Source of the DNA: Theocolax elegans
Lineage: Eukaryota; Arthropoda; Insecta; Hymenoptera; Cerocephalidae
Assembly (NCBI GenBank): GCA_026168455.1
Contig: CM047426.1
Location: 61,672,958 to 61,736,957 of the forward strand
Length of the DNA: 64,000 nt
Direction of reading: 5' to 3'
Below the pieces are notes generated by a model. It was not told the origin of the DNA, did no database searches, and saw only the letters and a list, made by a program, of their open reading frames with translations. Of this stretch, positions 45,508 through 58,106 are shown in pieces. Within the stretch, counting starts at the first letter, position 1, and each line of letters opens with the position of its first letter. The translations under genes were made by a program, and so were the position numbers.

Positions 45508-47158
45508 GGGTTTCCCTCATTCACACATTTTAATCAACCACAGAAATTGTCCATTTTTCATACTAACATTAACCGATTGAAATCTCGTTTTTCATTAATC
45601 GAATGATTTGTTTATCCACTTCATTACGATATCCTGGCTTTCACCGAAACATTAATCACCGACCGCGATTCATCTGACATCTTACATTTGCCAGGTTATA
45701 CCATCCATAGATTGGACCGAGTTGGTAAGGAGGGGGGGGGGTGGATAGCGGCTTATATTAGAGAGGAATATAAGGTAACAGTTGTGTCCCATTCAGACCC
45801 TATCTACACAAACTCTTCTGAATATCTCCTTCTTAAAGTAATGATCAGTGCTTTCTCGCTTTTGTTAGGACTTGTATATAGGAGGCCCACAGTTGCCTAC
45901 CCGTCAAAATTTTTTGAGGACCTCTCTGCCATCATGCCATCATTTCAACATTTGGTAATCACTGGTGATTTTAATATAAATATGTTGGCAAATGATAGAG
46001 CGGTCAACATGATGAGAACACAGCTCAGGTCCTTCAATCTCTCCTTAGTCGACTCAGGTCCCACCCATCATGCCATTTCTGCAAATCATTCATCGCACAC
46101 ACAACTTGACCTCTTCATTTTGCGAGATCCTCCACCAAATTTTGTTTACAGCAAATCTTCAACACCTTTTGCGGCGGGCCATGATCACATTTCTCTGACC
46201 TTGGATCTCTCTAAGGCGACGCCAAAAATGGGGTTACGCCGCGCGCGCAATTTAAGAGGTCTAGATCCGTATGCCGCATCATCCCTCTTCACGTCTACTC
46301 TCAACTCGTCAGGTTTCACTATCATTAACAACCCGGCCGTCCAGTCCCTTAATTCATCTGATCACCAAACATACTCACAGCATCAACTCATTCCTTTCCA
46401 ACCCGTCATTTGCGACATCGACAAACTCACTTCAGACATTATCAAAACTTTTGATACACTAGCCCCTATTAATTAAAAAATAATTAACCAACGTCATAAA
46501 CCATGGGTCTCCCAGGATATCGGCAAACTTATCAGGTTTGGAAACGCTAGTTTTAGGAGGTTCGAGCTTACTTATCTCTAACACCCTGGACTCTTGTAAA
46601 TTCGATTATTTCAACACTCGTCTCTATAACTATAACTCTATAACTCTATCACCGGTGGATAGATGGAGAGTGTTTAGATCTATGGGCCTCTCTGCAAGCC
46701 GTAAGCTCTCTCCCTTAGCAGTGTTCACTCCTGAGGAACTAAATGCACACTTTGCTTCAGTTGCAAACGCCTCATCTCCACTAACCCAATCTCATTTTTT
46801 CTTTCTCATAGAATCACCACCTACATCACTCTCGTCTTGACAGGTCAACTCATCTCCCTCTTTCACCTCATTCTCTCCTATCACTCCTCAAACAATACTT
46901 CATATCATAGCCAAATCTACGTCAAAGTCTTCGGGTTTCGATGGCATCTCCGTTGAGATGCTGAAGTTACTAACACCTCACATAGCGGCACCGTTGACCT
47001 CCATCTGCAATGGACTTTTGGAATTGAGCTATTTTCCGGAGCAATGGAAGAGGGCAATTGTCTTTCCCCTTGCCAAGTCAAATGGAATCGAGAGTCTCTC
47101 TGATACACGACCCATCGCTAAACTCAATGAGATCTCCAAGATTATAGAGCGAGTTGTT
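45508..47158 (+). pseudogene. LINE ORF2 endonuclease and RT start (first copy)
   Basis: The endonuclease region reads FHTNINRLKSRFS, LAFTETLI, LLGLVYRRPTVAYP, VITGDFNINML and SHTQLDLFILRD, with active-site residues present. A stop at 46474 follows LAPIN. Further shifted pieces include INQRHKPWVSQDI and the RT-start block GFDGISVEMLKLLTPHIAA through SDTRPIAKLNEISKII. It ends at the duplication junction, before the RT catalytic core. Confidence 0.8.
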
Positions 47159-48530
47159 CCCATTCAGACCCTATCTACACAAACTCTTCTGAATATCTCC
47201 TTCTTAAAGTAATGATCAGTGCTTTCTCGCTTTTGTTAGGACTTGTATATAGGAGGCCCACAGTTGCCTACCCGTCAAAATTTTTTGAGGACCTCTCTGC
47301 CATCATGCCATCATTTCAACATTTGGTAATCACTGGTGATTTTAATATAAATATGTTGGCAAATGATAGAGCGGTCAACATGATGAGAACACAGCTCAGG
47401 TCCTTCAATCTCTCCTTAGTCGACTCAGGTCCCACCCATCATGCCATTTCTGCAAATCATTCATCGCACACACAACTTGACCTCTTCATTTTGCGAGATC
47501 CTCCACCAAATTTTGTTTACAGCAAATCTTCAACACCTTTTGCGGCGGGCCATGATCACATTTCTCTGACCTTGGATCTCTCTAAGGCGACGGCCAAAAA
47601 TGGGGTTACGCCGCGCGCGCAATTTAAGAGGTCTAGATCCGTATGCCGCATCATCCCTCTTCACGTCTACTCTCAACTCGTCAGGTTTCACTATCATTAA
47701 CAACCCGGCCGTCCAGTCCCTTAATTCATCTGATCACCAAACATACTCACAGCATCAACTCATTCCTTTCCAACCCGTCATTTGCGACATCGACAAACTC
47801 ACTTCAGACATTATCAAAACTTTTGATACACTAGCCCCTATTAATTAAAAAATAATTAACCAACGTCATAAACCATGGGTCTCCCAGGATATCGGCAAAC
47901 TTATCAGGTTTGGAAACGCTAGTTTTAGGAGGTTCGAGCTTACTTATCTCTAACACCCTGGACTCTTGTAAATTCGATTATTTCAACACTCGTCTCTATA
48001 ACTATAACTCTATAACTCTATCACCGGTGGATAGATGGAGAGTGTTTAGATCTATGGGCCTCTCTGCAAGCCGTAAGCTCTCTCCCTTAGCAGTGTTCAC
48101 TCCTGAGGAACTAAATGCACACTTTGCTTCAGTTGCAAACGCCTCATCTCCACTAACCCAATCTCATTTTTTCTTTCTCATAGAATCACCACCTACATCA
48201 CTCTCGTCTTGACAGGTCAACTCATCTCCCTCTTTCACCTCATTCTCTCCTATCACTCCTCAAACAATACTTCATATCATAGCCAAATCTACGTCAAAGT
48301 CTTCGGGTTTCGATGGCATCTCCGTTGAGATGCTGAAGTTACTAACACCTCACATAGCGGCACCGTTGACCTCCATCTGCAATGGACTTTTGGAATTGAG
48401 CTATTTTCCGGAGCAATGGAAGAGGGCAATTGTCTTTCCCCTTGCCAAGTCAAATGGAATCGAGAGTCTCTCTGATACACGACCCATCGCTAAACTCAAT
48501 GAGATCTCCAAGATTATAGAGCGAGTTGTT
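47159..48530 (+). repeat. Second copy of the LINE ORF2 segment (tandem duplicate)
   Basis: Repeats 45788-47158 with one visible base insertion (GCGACGGCC against GCGACGCC at about 47591), which shifts the frame of the second copy. All other positions I compared are identical, including the internal stop codons. Confidence 0.9.
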
Positions 48531-49571
48531 CATATTCAGCTAGTCCACCATCTCGAATCCCGGGTGTTCCCCAGGGCAGTGTTCTGGGACCAGTCTTTTT
48601 TTCGATCTTTATTAATGACTTGCCTTCAATTCTTAAGCATTCAAACCATATGATTTTTGCGGATGACACCCAGGTTTATCACTCGTTTTACCCGAGCGAT
48701 TTCAGCAATAGCATCGCTAAAATTACCGAAGATGCGAATGCGGTAGCGTGCTAGGCCAGCGATAATGGTCTCAAGCTCAATGTAAGTAAAACAAAGGTGA
48801 TGATGATGATCCTGGATTGTCAAACTTTCATATCAAGGATTGACCTAGAAACTGCTCCAAGGGTTGTTGTACAGGGTAATCCCCTAATCTATGAATCAGA
48901 GGTTAAATCTTTGGGTGTTTGGTTATCGTTTACCCTGGACTGGTCTAGACAGATCTCCTCCGTCTTGCAGAGCGTACATAGAGTTCTGCATTCGATGACT
49001 TTTCAAGCGGGCACTATCATTTAAGAACAGAAAAGCACTGGTTGAATCCCTTACATTCCTTCATTTTGATTATGCGTGCGTGATCCTTACAGATCTTAGC
49101 GACACAAAATGCCTCAAACTACACCGTCTTCTCAATGCCTGCGTGAGGTGTGTTTGGAGGAATATATCGTGTCGTGCACATGTCACACCTTATCGTCTTA
49201 AGCTGGAATGGCTGTCTGCCGAGTTCAGACGAAATCTTATCATCGGTACCCTAGCATTCAACGTCATTTCTCATAATTCTCTACTTTATTTGGATTCCCA
49301 CGTCCTTAAAACTGGTTCCAACCCTGGCATTAGATCTTCCTCTCGACATGTACTTAACCCACTCATATACCTTCCTCCCCGGACCGAAGCTCTCCATAAG
49401 TTATTTGTCATTTCTGCCACTAAAATCATAAACTCCCTTTCTAACGTCAGTCTAGACATCTCCATCTCATTATTTAGATCCCGACTCCTGTCTTCTTCAT
49501 CGAGCTCGACAGACGGCACTGGCGTGAGAGGATTGAGTGGGGGGAGGCCTCAGATGCTATGGTCCCAGTGA
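48531..49571 (+). pseudogene. LINE ORF2 RT palm remainder and C-terminus
   Basis: After a deletion that removes the FDFSKAFDT block, the sequence resumes at GVPQGSVLGP (frameshifted) with IFADDTQVYH, which keeps the catalytic FADD. DNGLKLNVSKTKVMM, the C-terminal VRCVWRNISCRAHVTPYRL and LIYLPPRTEALHKLFV follow. Frameshifts and a stop (VAC*) occur. The 3' UTR runs to about 49765. Confidence 0.8.
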
Positions 49572-49765
49572 TGCCTCACGCCTAACACCGCAGATCGACT
49601 TGTTAGAATAAGCTAGTAATTTTAAGTAATTTTAAGTTAATGCGTTTCAACTGTGTCAAAAGCGTGCGACGCCAAATCTATCTAGATGTTTCACTCAAAC
49701 TTACCACAGTGTACTCGGGGATACTTCCTCAATTTATACCCAAATAAAGAATATATCATATCATC

Positions 49766-49827
49766 TCTCTCTCTCTCTCGCGCTCTCTCACTTTCAGTCT
49801 CTCTCTCTCTCTCTTTCTCTCTCTATC

Positions 49828-49862
<35 letters not shown>

Positions 49863-49875
49863 TTCTCTCTCTATC

Positions 49876-49926
<51 letters not shown>

Positions 49927-49984
49927 TTCTCGCTCTCTTTCTCTCTTTCTCTCTCTCTCTCTTTCTCTCTCTCTCTTTCTCAAA
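49766..49984. repeat. (TC)n tract between LINE copies 4 and 5
   Basis: About 215 bp of TCTC with TTTC interruptions. It is translated as open reading frame on both strands only because it is a dinucleotide repeat. Confidence 0.95.
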
Positions 49985-51535
49985 CTTTCTCTCTATCTTC
50001 AATGTCATTGCTCCATCTCAACTTGTCACACTCAAAATTAAGCACAAGCCATGGGTTACGCAGGAAATAAGAGCTAACATTAAGGCCACAAATGTTGCTT
50101 TTACACTTTTTCGTAATTCGGGCTCTTCCACAGATAACAACGCCCATAAATTACTAAGGAATCGGGTTAAAAATTCTCTAAATTCCAGCAAATTTCACTA
50201 TTTGCAAACGAAGCTCAATAACGAAAAAGAATATGCTAAGTCCTGGAAATTTATCAGAAACATGGGTCTTAACTCGAAGTTGAATCCATCGCCATTAAAA
50301 CATTTCTCAGCCCATCAACTTAATGTTCATTACGCATCTATATCCAACCATACCCTCACCATCCATTCATTTGCATTTATCCTATCTAACCTATGTCATT
50401 TTCCCTCATCTCCTTCATTCGCTTTCCTACCCGTGTTAGTTAAAAAAGTACAGCGGACCATAGTTAGAGCCTCTTCTAAGGCATCGGGTGTTGACGGTAT
50501 TTCGATCAAAATGCTAAAATTATTGGAACCTCAACTCACTTTACCCTTAACGGAATTTTATAACGGTATGCTTTCCGCTGGATGGTTCCCCGATTGCTGG
50601 AAGAGGGTCGTATTATTTCCGTTGGAAAAAGTCGAGCAAGATGGAGGCATGTTCTGACACGAGACCGATTGCAAAACTTTGTGGATATCAAAAGTGTTGG
50701 AAAGATTGGTACATGATCAGCTGGTTGAGTACCTTGAATCTAATCAATTATTATCAGCCAGGCAAGCGGGATTCAGAAAGGGCCACAGTACTCAATCAGC
50801 TCTTTTGGGGGTACTAGATGACGTAAGAAGAGCTATCGACTCTGGAATGATCACGATCTTAGTCTTGTTCGATTTCTCTAAGGCCTTTGATACAGTTCCC
50901 CACGATCAACTCATCCGGAAGTTGGGCGACATCGGCTGCTCATACACTGTACTCAATTGGTTTTACAAATATCTTGTGGGCCGCACACAGGCCGTTGTGG
51001 ACGAGGTTGACGTATTGTTTCACTGGCTCGAAGTGAATGCAGGTGTGCCTCAAGGCAGTATTCTAGGTCCGGTCTTATTTTCCATTTTTATTAAAGATTT
51101 ACCTAAGGTTCTCAAATATAGTAATTACATGCTATTTGCCGACGTCGCCCAGGACTATTATCCGTTTTTTCCATTCGACATTGACAGTGGTGTTCAACGC
51201 GTATTTCATGATGCGAATGCGATAGCAAATTGGGCAATGGAGAACGGCCTTAAATTGAATGTAGAAAAGACGAAAGTTATGATCCTGGGTAGTCAGGCCT
51301 TTATATCTCGTATTAACCTGAACACTGCTCCGAGAGTTAAATTATGTGATGATTTTTTGGAGTACGAAAATGCGGTAAAATCGCTGAGAATATTGATCAC
51401 TCCTACCCTTGACTGGTCAAAGCATGTCATGACAATCTCTAGGCGGGTTCATGGGGTTTTACACTCGCTACGTTATTATAATAAGGTACTAGCAACAGAT
51501 ACCTCGCTCGCTAACGCTCACTCGGTTGTATTTTG
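49985..51535 (+). pseudogene. LINE copy 5, ORF2 fragment with mutated RT active site
   Basis: Begins directly after (TC)n with KHKPWVTQEIRANIKATN and continues with ASGVDGISIKMLKLLEPQL, then one frameshift near 50650. The RT motifs ARQAGFRKGHSTQSAL, LFDFSKAFDTVPHDQL and NAGVPQGSILGP follow. The catalytic FADD reads FADV, so the copy is catalytically dead even without the frameshift. Family sequence stops near 51490-51535 with no 3' tail, so the 3' end is missing. Same family as copy 4. Confidence 0.85.
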
Positions 51536-52859
51536 ATCGTGCTTATTTTAGATGAGAATATGTAAAATAGTTACACAGCCTTTTATCTTTAAAGTTAAAT
51601 GTGACATTTTTATGTTCATTTTTTAAATGAAAAACATTACATTTTTTAAATAATTAGTAAACCAATTGGGTTTATCAAGGCAGAAATTGCATTTTTATAG
51701 ATACACCAAATTCGCTGTGTAAAGTTGAAGTTTATATGCATATAAATTTAAATTTTCTTGGATTAAAGCCCTTTGACAACTTTTATCTTGCAAGGAGTTT
51801 TTTGTATTTGCACCTGTTTTAAGCCTATTTTTGATAATATTTTAATATTTTACTTAATGAATGTGTTAAAAATCATCAAAAAAGAATATTTTTTATAATA
51901 TATTTTATAAACATGACATTTCACATAATATTTTATAAAAATTACAAAAATATTTTTATAACCGTACTCTACCCTTAACAGCAACAATGATAATTTGCGC
52001 ATTGCGAAGAGGATTATGGTATAATTAATGTGGTGACTGAGATGTCGTTTTTGTAAAAAAAAATTGAGAAATAAACAAAATATGATAGTTAACTACCAAA
52101 GTTTTCAAATTAATCAAAATTTCTTTAAAATTACATGTAACTACTATTGTACAGACGATTGAAAAGAGTGTGAGAACTCGATATATTTTGCGTCGACTTT
52201 CCAATATATTGGTTTTTTAAAAGAGGTTATAGATTAAAAAAAACATCAAAGACAGAACTGAAAATAAAGTTCAACTGAAAACTTGATCATCTAATGACTA
52301 TCAATTATTTCGTGACATTCAAAGAATCCGTCAAATGTCAATCATTCGTGAGATTTCCACTCCATTTTCATCATTATTGCAGGGGTCCTTTATAGTATAT
52401 GAGCGGGCAATCGTTTCAAAAAGGCATCTCGAATCTTGATCTCGCGTAGACGAGTTGAAAACTCATCTAAAGTTTGTGTCGACTTTCCAATGTTTTCGTT
52501 TTATTTGATAATTTTAAATAACTATTTATACATTATTGAATGAGAGTTAGGCTCTTGGATAGTGTATTTGATGAAAACCTGATGTCGTTTCTGCAGACCA
52601 AGACATGTTGTACTGAAGTCATTTAGATTTTTCGTGTATAGTTGTAACACACGCTCCGTAAAATATATTTATCCTTCCAGAGTTAGCCAACATATGAATA
52701 TTGTATTCGACTCTTACGGCGAGGATGTGCTGGTAAGGTATACATTTCAAGAATCATATATTTTTTCAATGCATGATCCATTTAATAGTAACATAATAAG
52801 GGCTCTGTAACAGTGTAAGTTAAGGAAAGAAAAGTATACTGTTAAATTTTGACGCTAAT
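51536..52859. other. A/T-rich region with a diverged repeated block
   Basis: No gene seen. GCGTCGACTTTCCAATATATTGG (near 52190) and GTGTCGACTTTCCAATGTTTTCG (near 52480) are related, suggesting an old ~290-bp duplication. Confidence 0.5.
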
Positions 52860-52863
52860 AATG

Positions 52864-54332
52864 TGTGACAATGTGCTTTGCACATGTCAAGAGCGAGCGA
52901 CAGAACCCCTGACAAACACCTACCTACCCGGATAAGCTAAACGAGTCCCTAGCTATACTACCTATCCATATACTATTTCCTAGTTACCTACCCGCACATT
53001 AACTACGTCCTGCCTACCCTCACAGTCTAATAACCCTTTCCCAAGCACAGCACACAACACTGAGGTGGTCCTGGCGATGAGGATCTTGGGCGAGCTCAGA
53101 TTATCAGGTGGGCTCCTCCGAGTCTGGCACAGCCAACAGGATAGTCAAGGGAGGCGATCAATACGAAGCCTCCAGGACCCTCCGAAGCCTCACAGCATAG
53201 CAGCCAAGGCGATGAGGTGGTACCCAGGCAGGAAGCCGAAGAACCTCCAACGCCAAGCAAGATACAGCTGTAAAAGAGATGTTTATAAGAACAAAAACAC
53301 AGCAATAGGGTAAGGAGCAAGGAAGAGGATGAATAGCCAAGAAGACAAAAGACAAGGGAAGATATGTACAGCTGTATATAAGTACTACAGCTGTACAAGG
53401 AACATCATAGGGTAAATTGAGGTTAGGTTAATGTACACAAACAACGTGTACAGCCGATATCTCGGACAATAACGCATATAAACACACACATATGTGTAAA
53501 CCTCACGACCAAATACCCACCTAGAGCCGTAGACGGAGAGGCTAATCGTCAACGAGGTCAACGTCGTCGAGGAGAGAGAGGGGTGACTCGGCCTCAAGCA
53601 GCAAGCGACGGCGGGTGAGCTTCGTACCTGAAACTCATGCCGTACCCGTTGAAGAACGCAGTTAATAGCTAAAGAACTATTAGTTACCTGAAGAGGTTGT
53701 ACCTCGTCTCCGAGACGGCAGCAGCACCAGGTTGTCATCACGGCATACATCACCATACAGCCGACTCGTACCGATACAGCCTGAACACTGCGGCACTCGA
53801 CACGCTCGCACGACGCGAGATCGAGGTGCCGCGCACGAGTACGTACTGCGCAGGCGCGCGGTACGAACACGGGGCTCTCGAGCACGCCGAGAGTCAGAGC
53901 TCTACGGTCCGCCGTGCTAAACGGATAATAGTATCGAGTATAGCGAAGCCGCAGATTAACAAGTAGCTAACGAGAGAGATAGAGAGAGTGACATCGCCAT
54001 TGAGGGACGAGTGCCGATTCCTCCGATAAAGGTTGGTGAATTATTCACTCTAGCTGCGTACGGTACCGCCGAGTACCCGTACTTATGTGTGCGAGATCCT
54101 GGTCCCCTCCTTTCCCTTCCCCTCCTTACAGCATAACCCGGTACGGCGAGAGTACTGCTCTGTATATAGTGTCAGGTTAAGATAACCCGCGTGTTATCGT
54201 TATTCGTCGCGTATTAACGCGGCTGGCGCCCACCTTTTCACTTAGTTGTTTATTATAATAAATACTTGTTTTATTTATATTAAATAGTTGACTCTAATTG
54301 ACCTGCACCCTGATCCCCAGTGCAGCGTCACA
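52864..54332 (+). mobile_element. Solo LTR, 1469 bp, with AATG duplication
   Basis: Starts TGTGAC and ends GTCACA, flanked by AATG at 52860-52863 and 54333-54336. Inside are GC-rich sequence, an AATAAA at 54258 and no protein motif. A 4-bp duplication and TG…CA ends fit a gypsy-type LTR left after LTR-LTR recombination. Open frames within it are not supported as genes. Confidence 0.7.
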
Positions 54333-54336
54333 AATG

Positions 54337-54387
54337 ATAGAATTAAATACAGAAAGAAAATAAATATGACAAAGAGTAAAAAATAAG

Positions 54388-54419
<32 letters not shown>

Positions 54420-55379
54420 GTCTGTGTAAAAATAATCATTATAGGTTATTATAAAGAAGGTGTGTGTGCGTGTGTTCAGAAAGAAAGTGAAATATGTCCA
54501 TATATTTAATATATTTAAAATGCACACACATAAAATAATTTCCATTTGGGGGGGTATCGTAATTTTAAATAAATTGATGTAATATAATGTGTTTACAGAA
54601 TACATAAAATATAAGCATGTTATATACTCTCATAAATTATATTTTTCTTTAATGGCGGTGGTAACATTTTTTATAAAGTGGTATAAAATACTGTCGTTGT
54701 GTTATATATGGTTTTAATTTGTATGTGAATGTAGTATTATTTCAAAGTGATGGTTTTTATAATGCATATTTAAAAATTTTGGTATTTAATAGAATCTGTA
54801 TAGTAATTGTTATTATAAAATTGAGTGTTATGAAAATCATTTTTTACGCACGTTGGGTGAGTGATTGTATCTAAATGGCGGCTCTGTCGAAATATTTTAT
54901 ACACGATATATGCAAATATAATTCTAATTGTAAAATTTTAACAAATTTAAGTTTTTAAATAATAATTTTAAATACCTGTTTATACGTTATTATAAGAATT
55001 AAACTTTCGGTCGTTGTATTTTGGGAAACTCTGATTCTTTTTAGAAGTCTGTAAGTTTTGTCGAACGGCAGGCTATTATCAATTATTTTGCATATTTATT
55101 TTAATGATTCAGTAGTAGCAATATTTCAATGGATTTTTCTTATATTTCATTTTTTTTATTTATTATAACTAATGTAATGATTTGTCATTTACAATATGAT
55201 ATGTTGCAGCCGATTTTCAATTGTATTTTAATGATTTTCAGCGCAAACAATTATTAATTATTTTGCATATTCACTTTAATCATTCAATAGTTGTAATATT
55301 TTAATGTTTTTTTTCATACTTCCATTTTTATTTATTTATAAAATTTATATAAAATGTGTATAAATTTTCGTCTACACAT
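54337..55379. other. A/T-rich sequence with a ~177-bp diverged tandem pair
   Basis: (TA)n at 54391-54416. Blocks near 55069-55170 and 55246-55345 (ATTATTTTGCATATT…) are related, spaced ~177 bp. This could include the Helitron 3' end; I could not locate a CTRR terminus with confidence. Confidence 0.5.
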
Positions 55380-56891
55380 TTACAATACTTTTTTAAACAC
55401 TATATTGTTAGTGTAAATTTTGATTTTATTTTTTAATGTATCATTTTCTATTTTTGCATTATTTAACAGTAATATTTTTAAATTTTTTCTACTTTTAGCT
55501 CTTGAAAGAGCTACGTATAATTGACCATGGCTAAAAATTGGAGATGGTAAATAGATACCAACTTGATTGTATGACTGTCCTTGTGATTTGTTAATAGTCA
55601 TTGCAAAACCTAATCGAATGGGAAATTGTTTTCTGCGCATGTTGAATGGTATATCTTCTTTAGATGGTGACAAAGTGATTCTTGGTGTTAAAACTAATTT
55701 TCCAATTTTTTTTCCGCTTATAATTTCTGCTTTAATTAAATGTTTCATAAGTTTTATTACTAATAATCTTGTTCCATTACAAAGACCTTCATTCACATTT
55801 AAATTTCTTAGAAGAATTACTATTGCACCTACTTTTAATTGTAATTTATGTAGAGGAAGTCCATTAGGTGTAAGGGAATTAAGAAATTCTGTAGGTAACA
55901 TGACATCTAAGTTTTCTCCATTATCATCTTCTGCTGTATCTACACTTAAGTATTCAATAATTTGCCCTTTCATTATAGCCAAAATTTTGTTATTTATTTC
56001 AATTACGTCGTTGTTGGTGAAGGCTAATATAACTTTATCATTTATTTTTATTTCGTTTTCAAAAATTTCTGCAATGATATCATTTTCTTTTGTTATTGAA
56101 TCAAGAGGGATTTCAAGCAGTTCATTTTCTTCTTCATACATATTTAAACGTTTACCTTCACCTACATTTAATAACCATGGTCTAAAATAATTGTCATTAT
56201 CTGTCACTCGAAGATTTTCATTTAGTGTCATACGTATAAAATTCGGCCATAAGTAACTGTTTTTAACTGAATTTTCAATAACTTCAGTACGACTACCATG
56301 TCGTATAACTGGTAATGTTTGCCTAAAATCGCCTGAAACAACCAACATTTTACCACCAAATATTTTTTTATTATTACATATATCTTGAAATAGGCGATTG
56401 ACTGCTTCAAAAGCATATTTCGATGTCATAGATATTTCATCCCATATTATAATTTGAACTTCTTTTAAATTTTTACCATCTATTGAATTAGATTTAATAT
56501 TACATATAGTACATTCTGTGATTTTAAGTGGTAGTTTAAATGTTGTGTGTACTGTTTTCCCGTTATGTAATAAATTTGCTGCAATCCCTGTCCAAGCAAC
56601 ACATAAAAATGAAATGTTTGAGAATTTAAGATAGTCTATTAGAACATTAAGTAAACAGCTTTTCCCACTTCCTCCTGGTCCATCAATAAAAAAGCTTTTT
56701 TTGTCTTCAATTTTTAAATGTTGCACGATAGTATCGAAAATGTCTTTGTTATGATTTTTTAAAGAATTTACTTTGACGTTTATTTCAGTAAATGTGCAAC
56801 TTTTGTTATGTGTTGTTGATTTATCAGCATAATCTTCTATAAATGTAGATATAACGGGTAAATTAAAATTATTTAAAGAATATCCATTCAA
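55380..56891 (-). CDS. Helitron PIF1-like helicase domain
   Basis: 503-codon open frame on the minus strand. Motifs in order: GPGGSGKS (Walker A, ~residue 71), AWTGIAA (motif Ia), WDEIS (Walker B), SGDFRQTLPV (motif III region), LAFTNNDV, INKSQGQSYNQVGIYL and YVALSRAKS (motifs V/VI). This is the C-terminal helicase of a RepHel protein, which unwinds DNA during rolling-circle transposition. It is cut from its upstream part by the element at 56914-58989; the listed Met is internal to the original protein. Confidence 0.9.
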   Translation of the reverse strand: MNGYSLNNFNLPVISTFIEDYADKSTTHNKSCTFTEINVKVNSLKNHNKDIFDTIVQHLKIEDKKSFFIDGPGGSGKSCLLNVLIDYLKFSNISFLCVAWTGIAANLLHNGKTVHTTFKLPLKITECTICNIKSNSIDGKNLKEVQIIIWDEISMTSKYAFEAVNRLFQDICNNKKIFGGKMLVVSGDFRQTLPVIRHGSRTEVIENSVKNSYLWPNFIRMTLNENLRVTDNDNYFRPWLLNVGEGKRLNMYEEENELLEIPLDSITKENDIIAEIFENEIKINDKVILAFTNNDVIEINNKILAIMKGQIIEYLSVDTAEDDNGENLDVMLPTEFLNSLTPNGLPLHKLQLKVGAIVILLRNLNVNEGLCNGTRLLVIKLMKHLIKAEIISGKKIGKLVLTPRITLSPSKEDIPFNMRRKQFPIRLGFAMTINKSQGQSYNQVGIYLPSPIFSHGQLYVALSRAKSRKNLKILLLNNAKIENDTLKNKIKIYTNNIVFKKVL

Positions 56892-56931
56892 TTGTAGGTT
56901 CTTATCAATATTTCGTCGTTCCCCGATAAGA

Positions 56932-57112
56932 AGGTGCTACCTCGGAATCCGGCTATAAAAGGTTCTACCTGGGAGTCCGGTTGTAAAAGGTGCTACCTCA
57001 GAGTCCGGTTATAAAAGGTGCTACCGCGGATTCCGGTTATAAAAGGTGCTACCTTGGAGTCCGGTTATAAAAGGTGCTAACTCGGAGTCCGGTTATAAAA
57101 GGTGATAACTCA
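56932..57112 (+). repeat. Left array of 28-bp repeats
   Basis: About 6.5 imperfect copies of a 28-bp unit (GGTGCTACCTCGGAGTCCGG core followed by TTATAAAA). Variants at a few positions. Confidence 0.9.
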
Positions 57113-57413
57113 GGAGCGAAATTTCAGTCTATGATTTTAAGTTGGTACTACTGCAAGTGTAAGCTCAGCAATAAGATTGCCAATTGTTTTTGACAATTTT
57201 ATAAAAGATTATTTTTATTTATCTCTTAGTTATTTATTATTATTTAGTAGTACCTATGCGTATATCGTCAAAAAATTTAAATAAACGTAATTCAGGTAAA
57301 GTTATTATTTAGTTTGAATATATTTTAAACTGTTTCTTTTTATATTTTAATCTCCAAAATAAGAAAATTACGTCGACATATATATGTACTAAACTTTGAT
57401 AATTTCTTATATA

Positions 57414-58106
57414 CCCGCGTAAAAAAATCAAAGTTTATATGAACTTTATATACATTTTAGGTTTGGCTAAACTTGATATGGGGTTGGCCAACGAGACTGA
57501 GCCGAACTTGTGCAATTGACTGCTCAAGTTTGGTGAAAGTATATCAAATGTTCAGCTGAAATTCATATAAAGTTTCTATAAAGTTTTTTTACAATTACTG
57601 ACAAATAAAATATAGTTTATACTAAGTTTAGCTTAAAAACGGAGATATATTCCAAAAAATTCGAATCCGTCACTGAAAATGTTGTCCATTTCCTTAGTTT
57701 TGAAGACATAACCTGAAAGAAGAAATTTAAAAAACCACAAAGTATCTATTTTCACCATTTTTCTAACCGATGTATTCTTACTGATGTCACTTAAAGCAGA
57801 TTTTTAAAATTTTTCTTTGGGTATGTTGATATCAACATTATATGACTTTATAAACCTGAACTTGCTATCACGTTAATATTGAGTTCAGCTAAAATTAGTA
57901 TAAACTATATTTTATTTGTCAGTAATTGTAAAAAAACTTTATAAAAACTTTATATGAATTTCAGGTGAACATTTGATATACTTTCACCAAACTTGAGCAG
58001 TCAATTGCACAAGTTCGGCTCAGTCTCGTTGGCCAACCCCATATCAAGTTTAGCCAAACCTAAAGTTTATATAAAGTTCATATAAACTTTGATTTTTTTA
58101 CGCGGG
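57414..58106. mobile_element. 693-bp MITE with TA duplication, nested in the 28-bp-repeat element
   Basis: Inverted ends CCCGCGTAAAAAAATCAAAG, with arms of about 230 bp, flanked by TA. Internal sequence includes GATATGGGGTTGGCCAACGA in both arms. The TA target and end pattern suggest mobilisation by a Tc1/mariner-type transposase, as for 20172-20346. Confidence 0.8.

Larger units (their letters stand above)
44985..49765 (+). mobile_element. LINE copy 4 with internal 1.37-kb tandem duplication
   Basis: 5'-truncated inside ORF1, followed by ORF2 endonuclease, RT and C-terminus, and a 3' UTR ending AATAAAGAATATATCATATC and then (TC)n. The part 45788-47158 is repeated at 47159-48530. An RT core deletion lies near 48560. 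Same family as copies 1, 3 and 5. Confidence 0.85.

Noticed and set aside
49686..49983. Open frames on both strands through the (TC)n tract
   Set aside because: Dinucleotide repeats are open in several frames; Ser/Leu and Arg/Glu repeats here carry no coding evidence.
53065..53966. Open frames of 60-166 codons within 53065-53966
   Set aside because: All fall inside the solo LTR, overlap one another on both strands and lack motifs.
55567..56190. 207-codon plus-strand frame
   Set aside because: Lies antisense to the helicase motifs of the Helitron and has no family features.
56932..57112. 28-bp repeats as a CRISPR array
   Set aside because: Unit length is right for a CRISPR repeat but there are no spacers; the units abut and are mirrored at the other end of a transposon.
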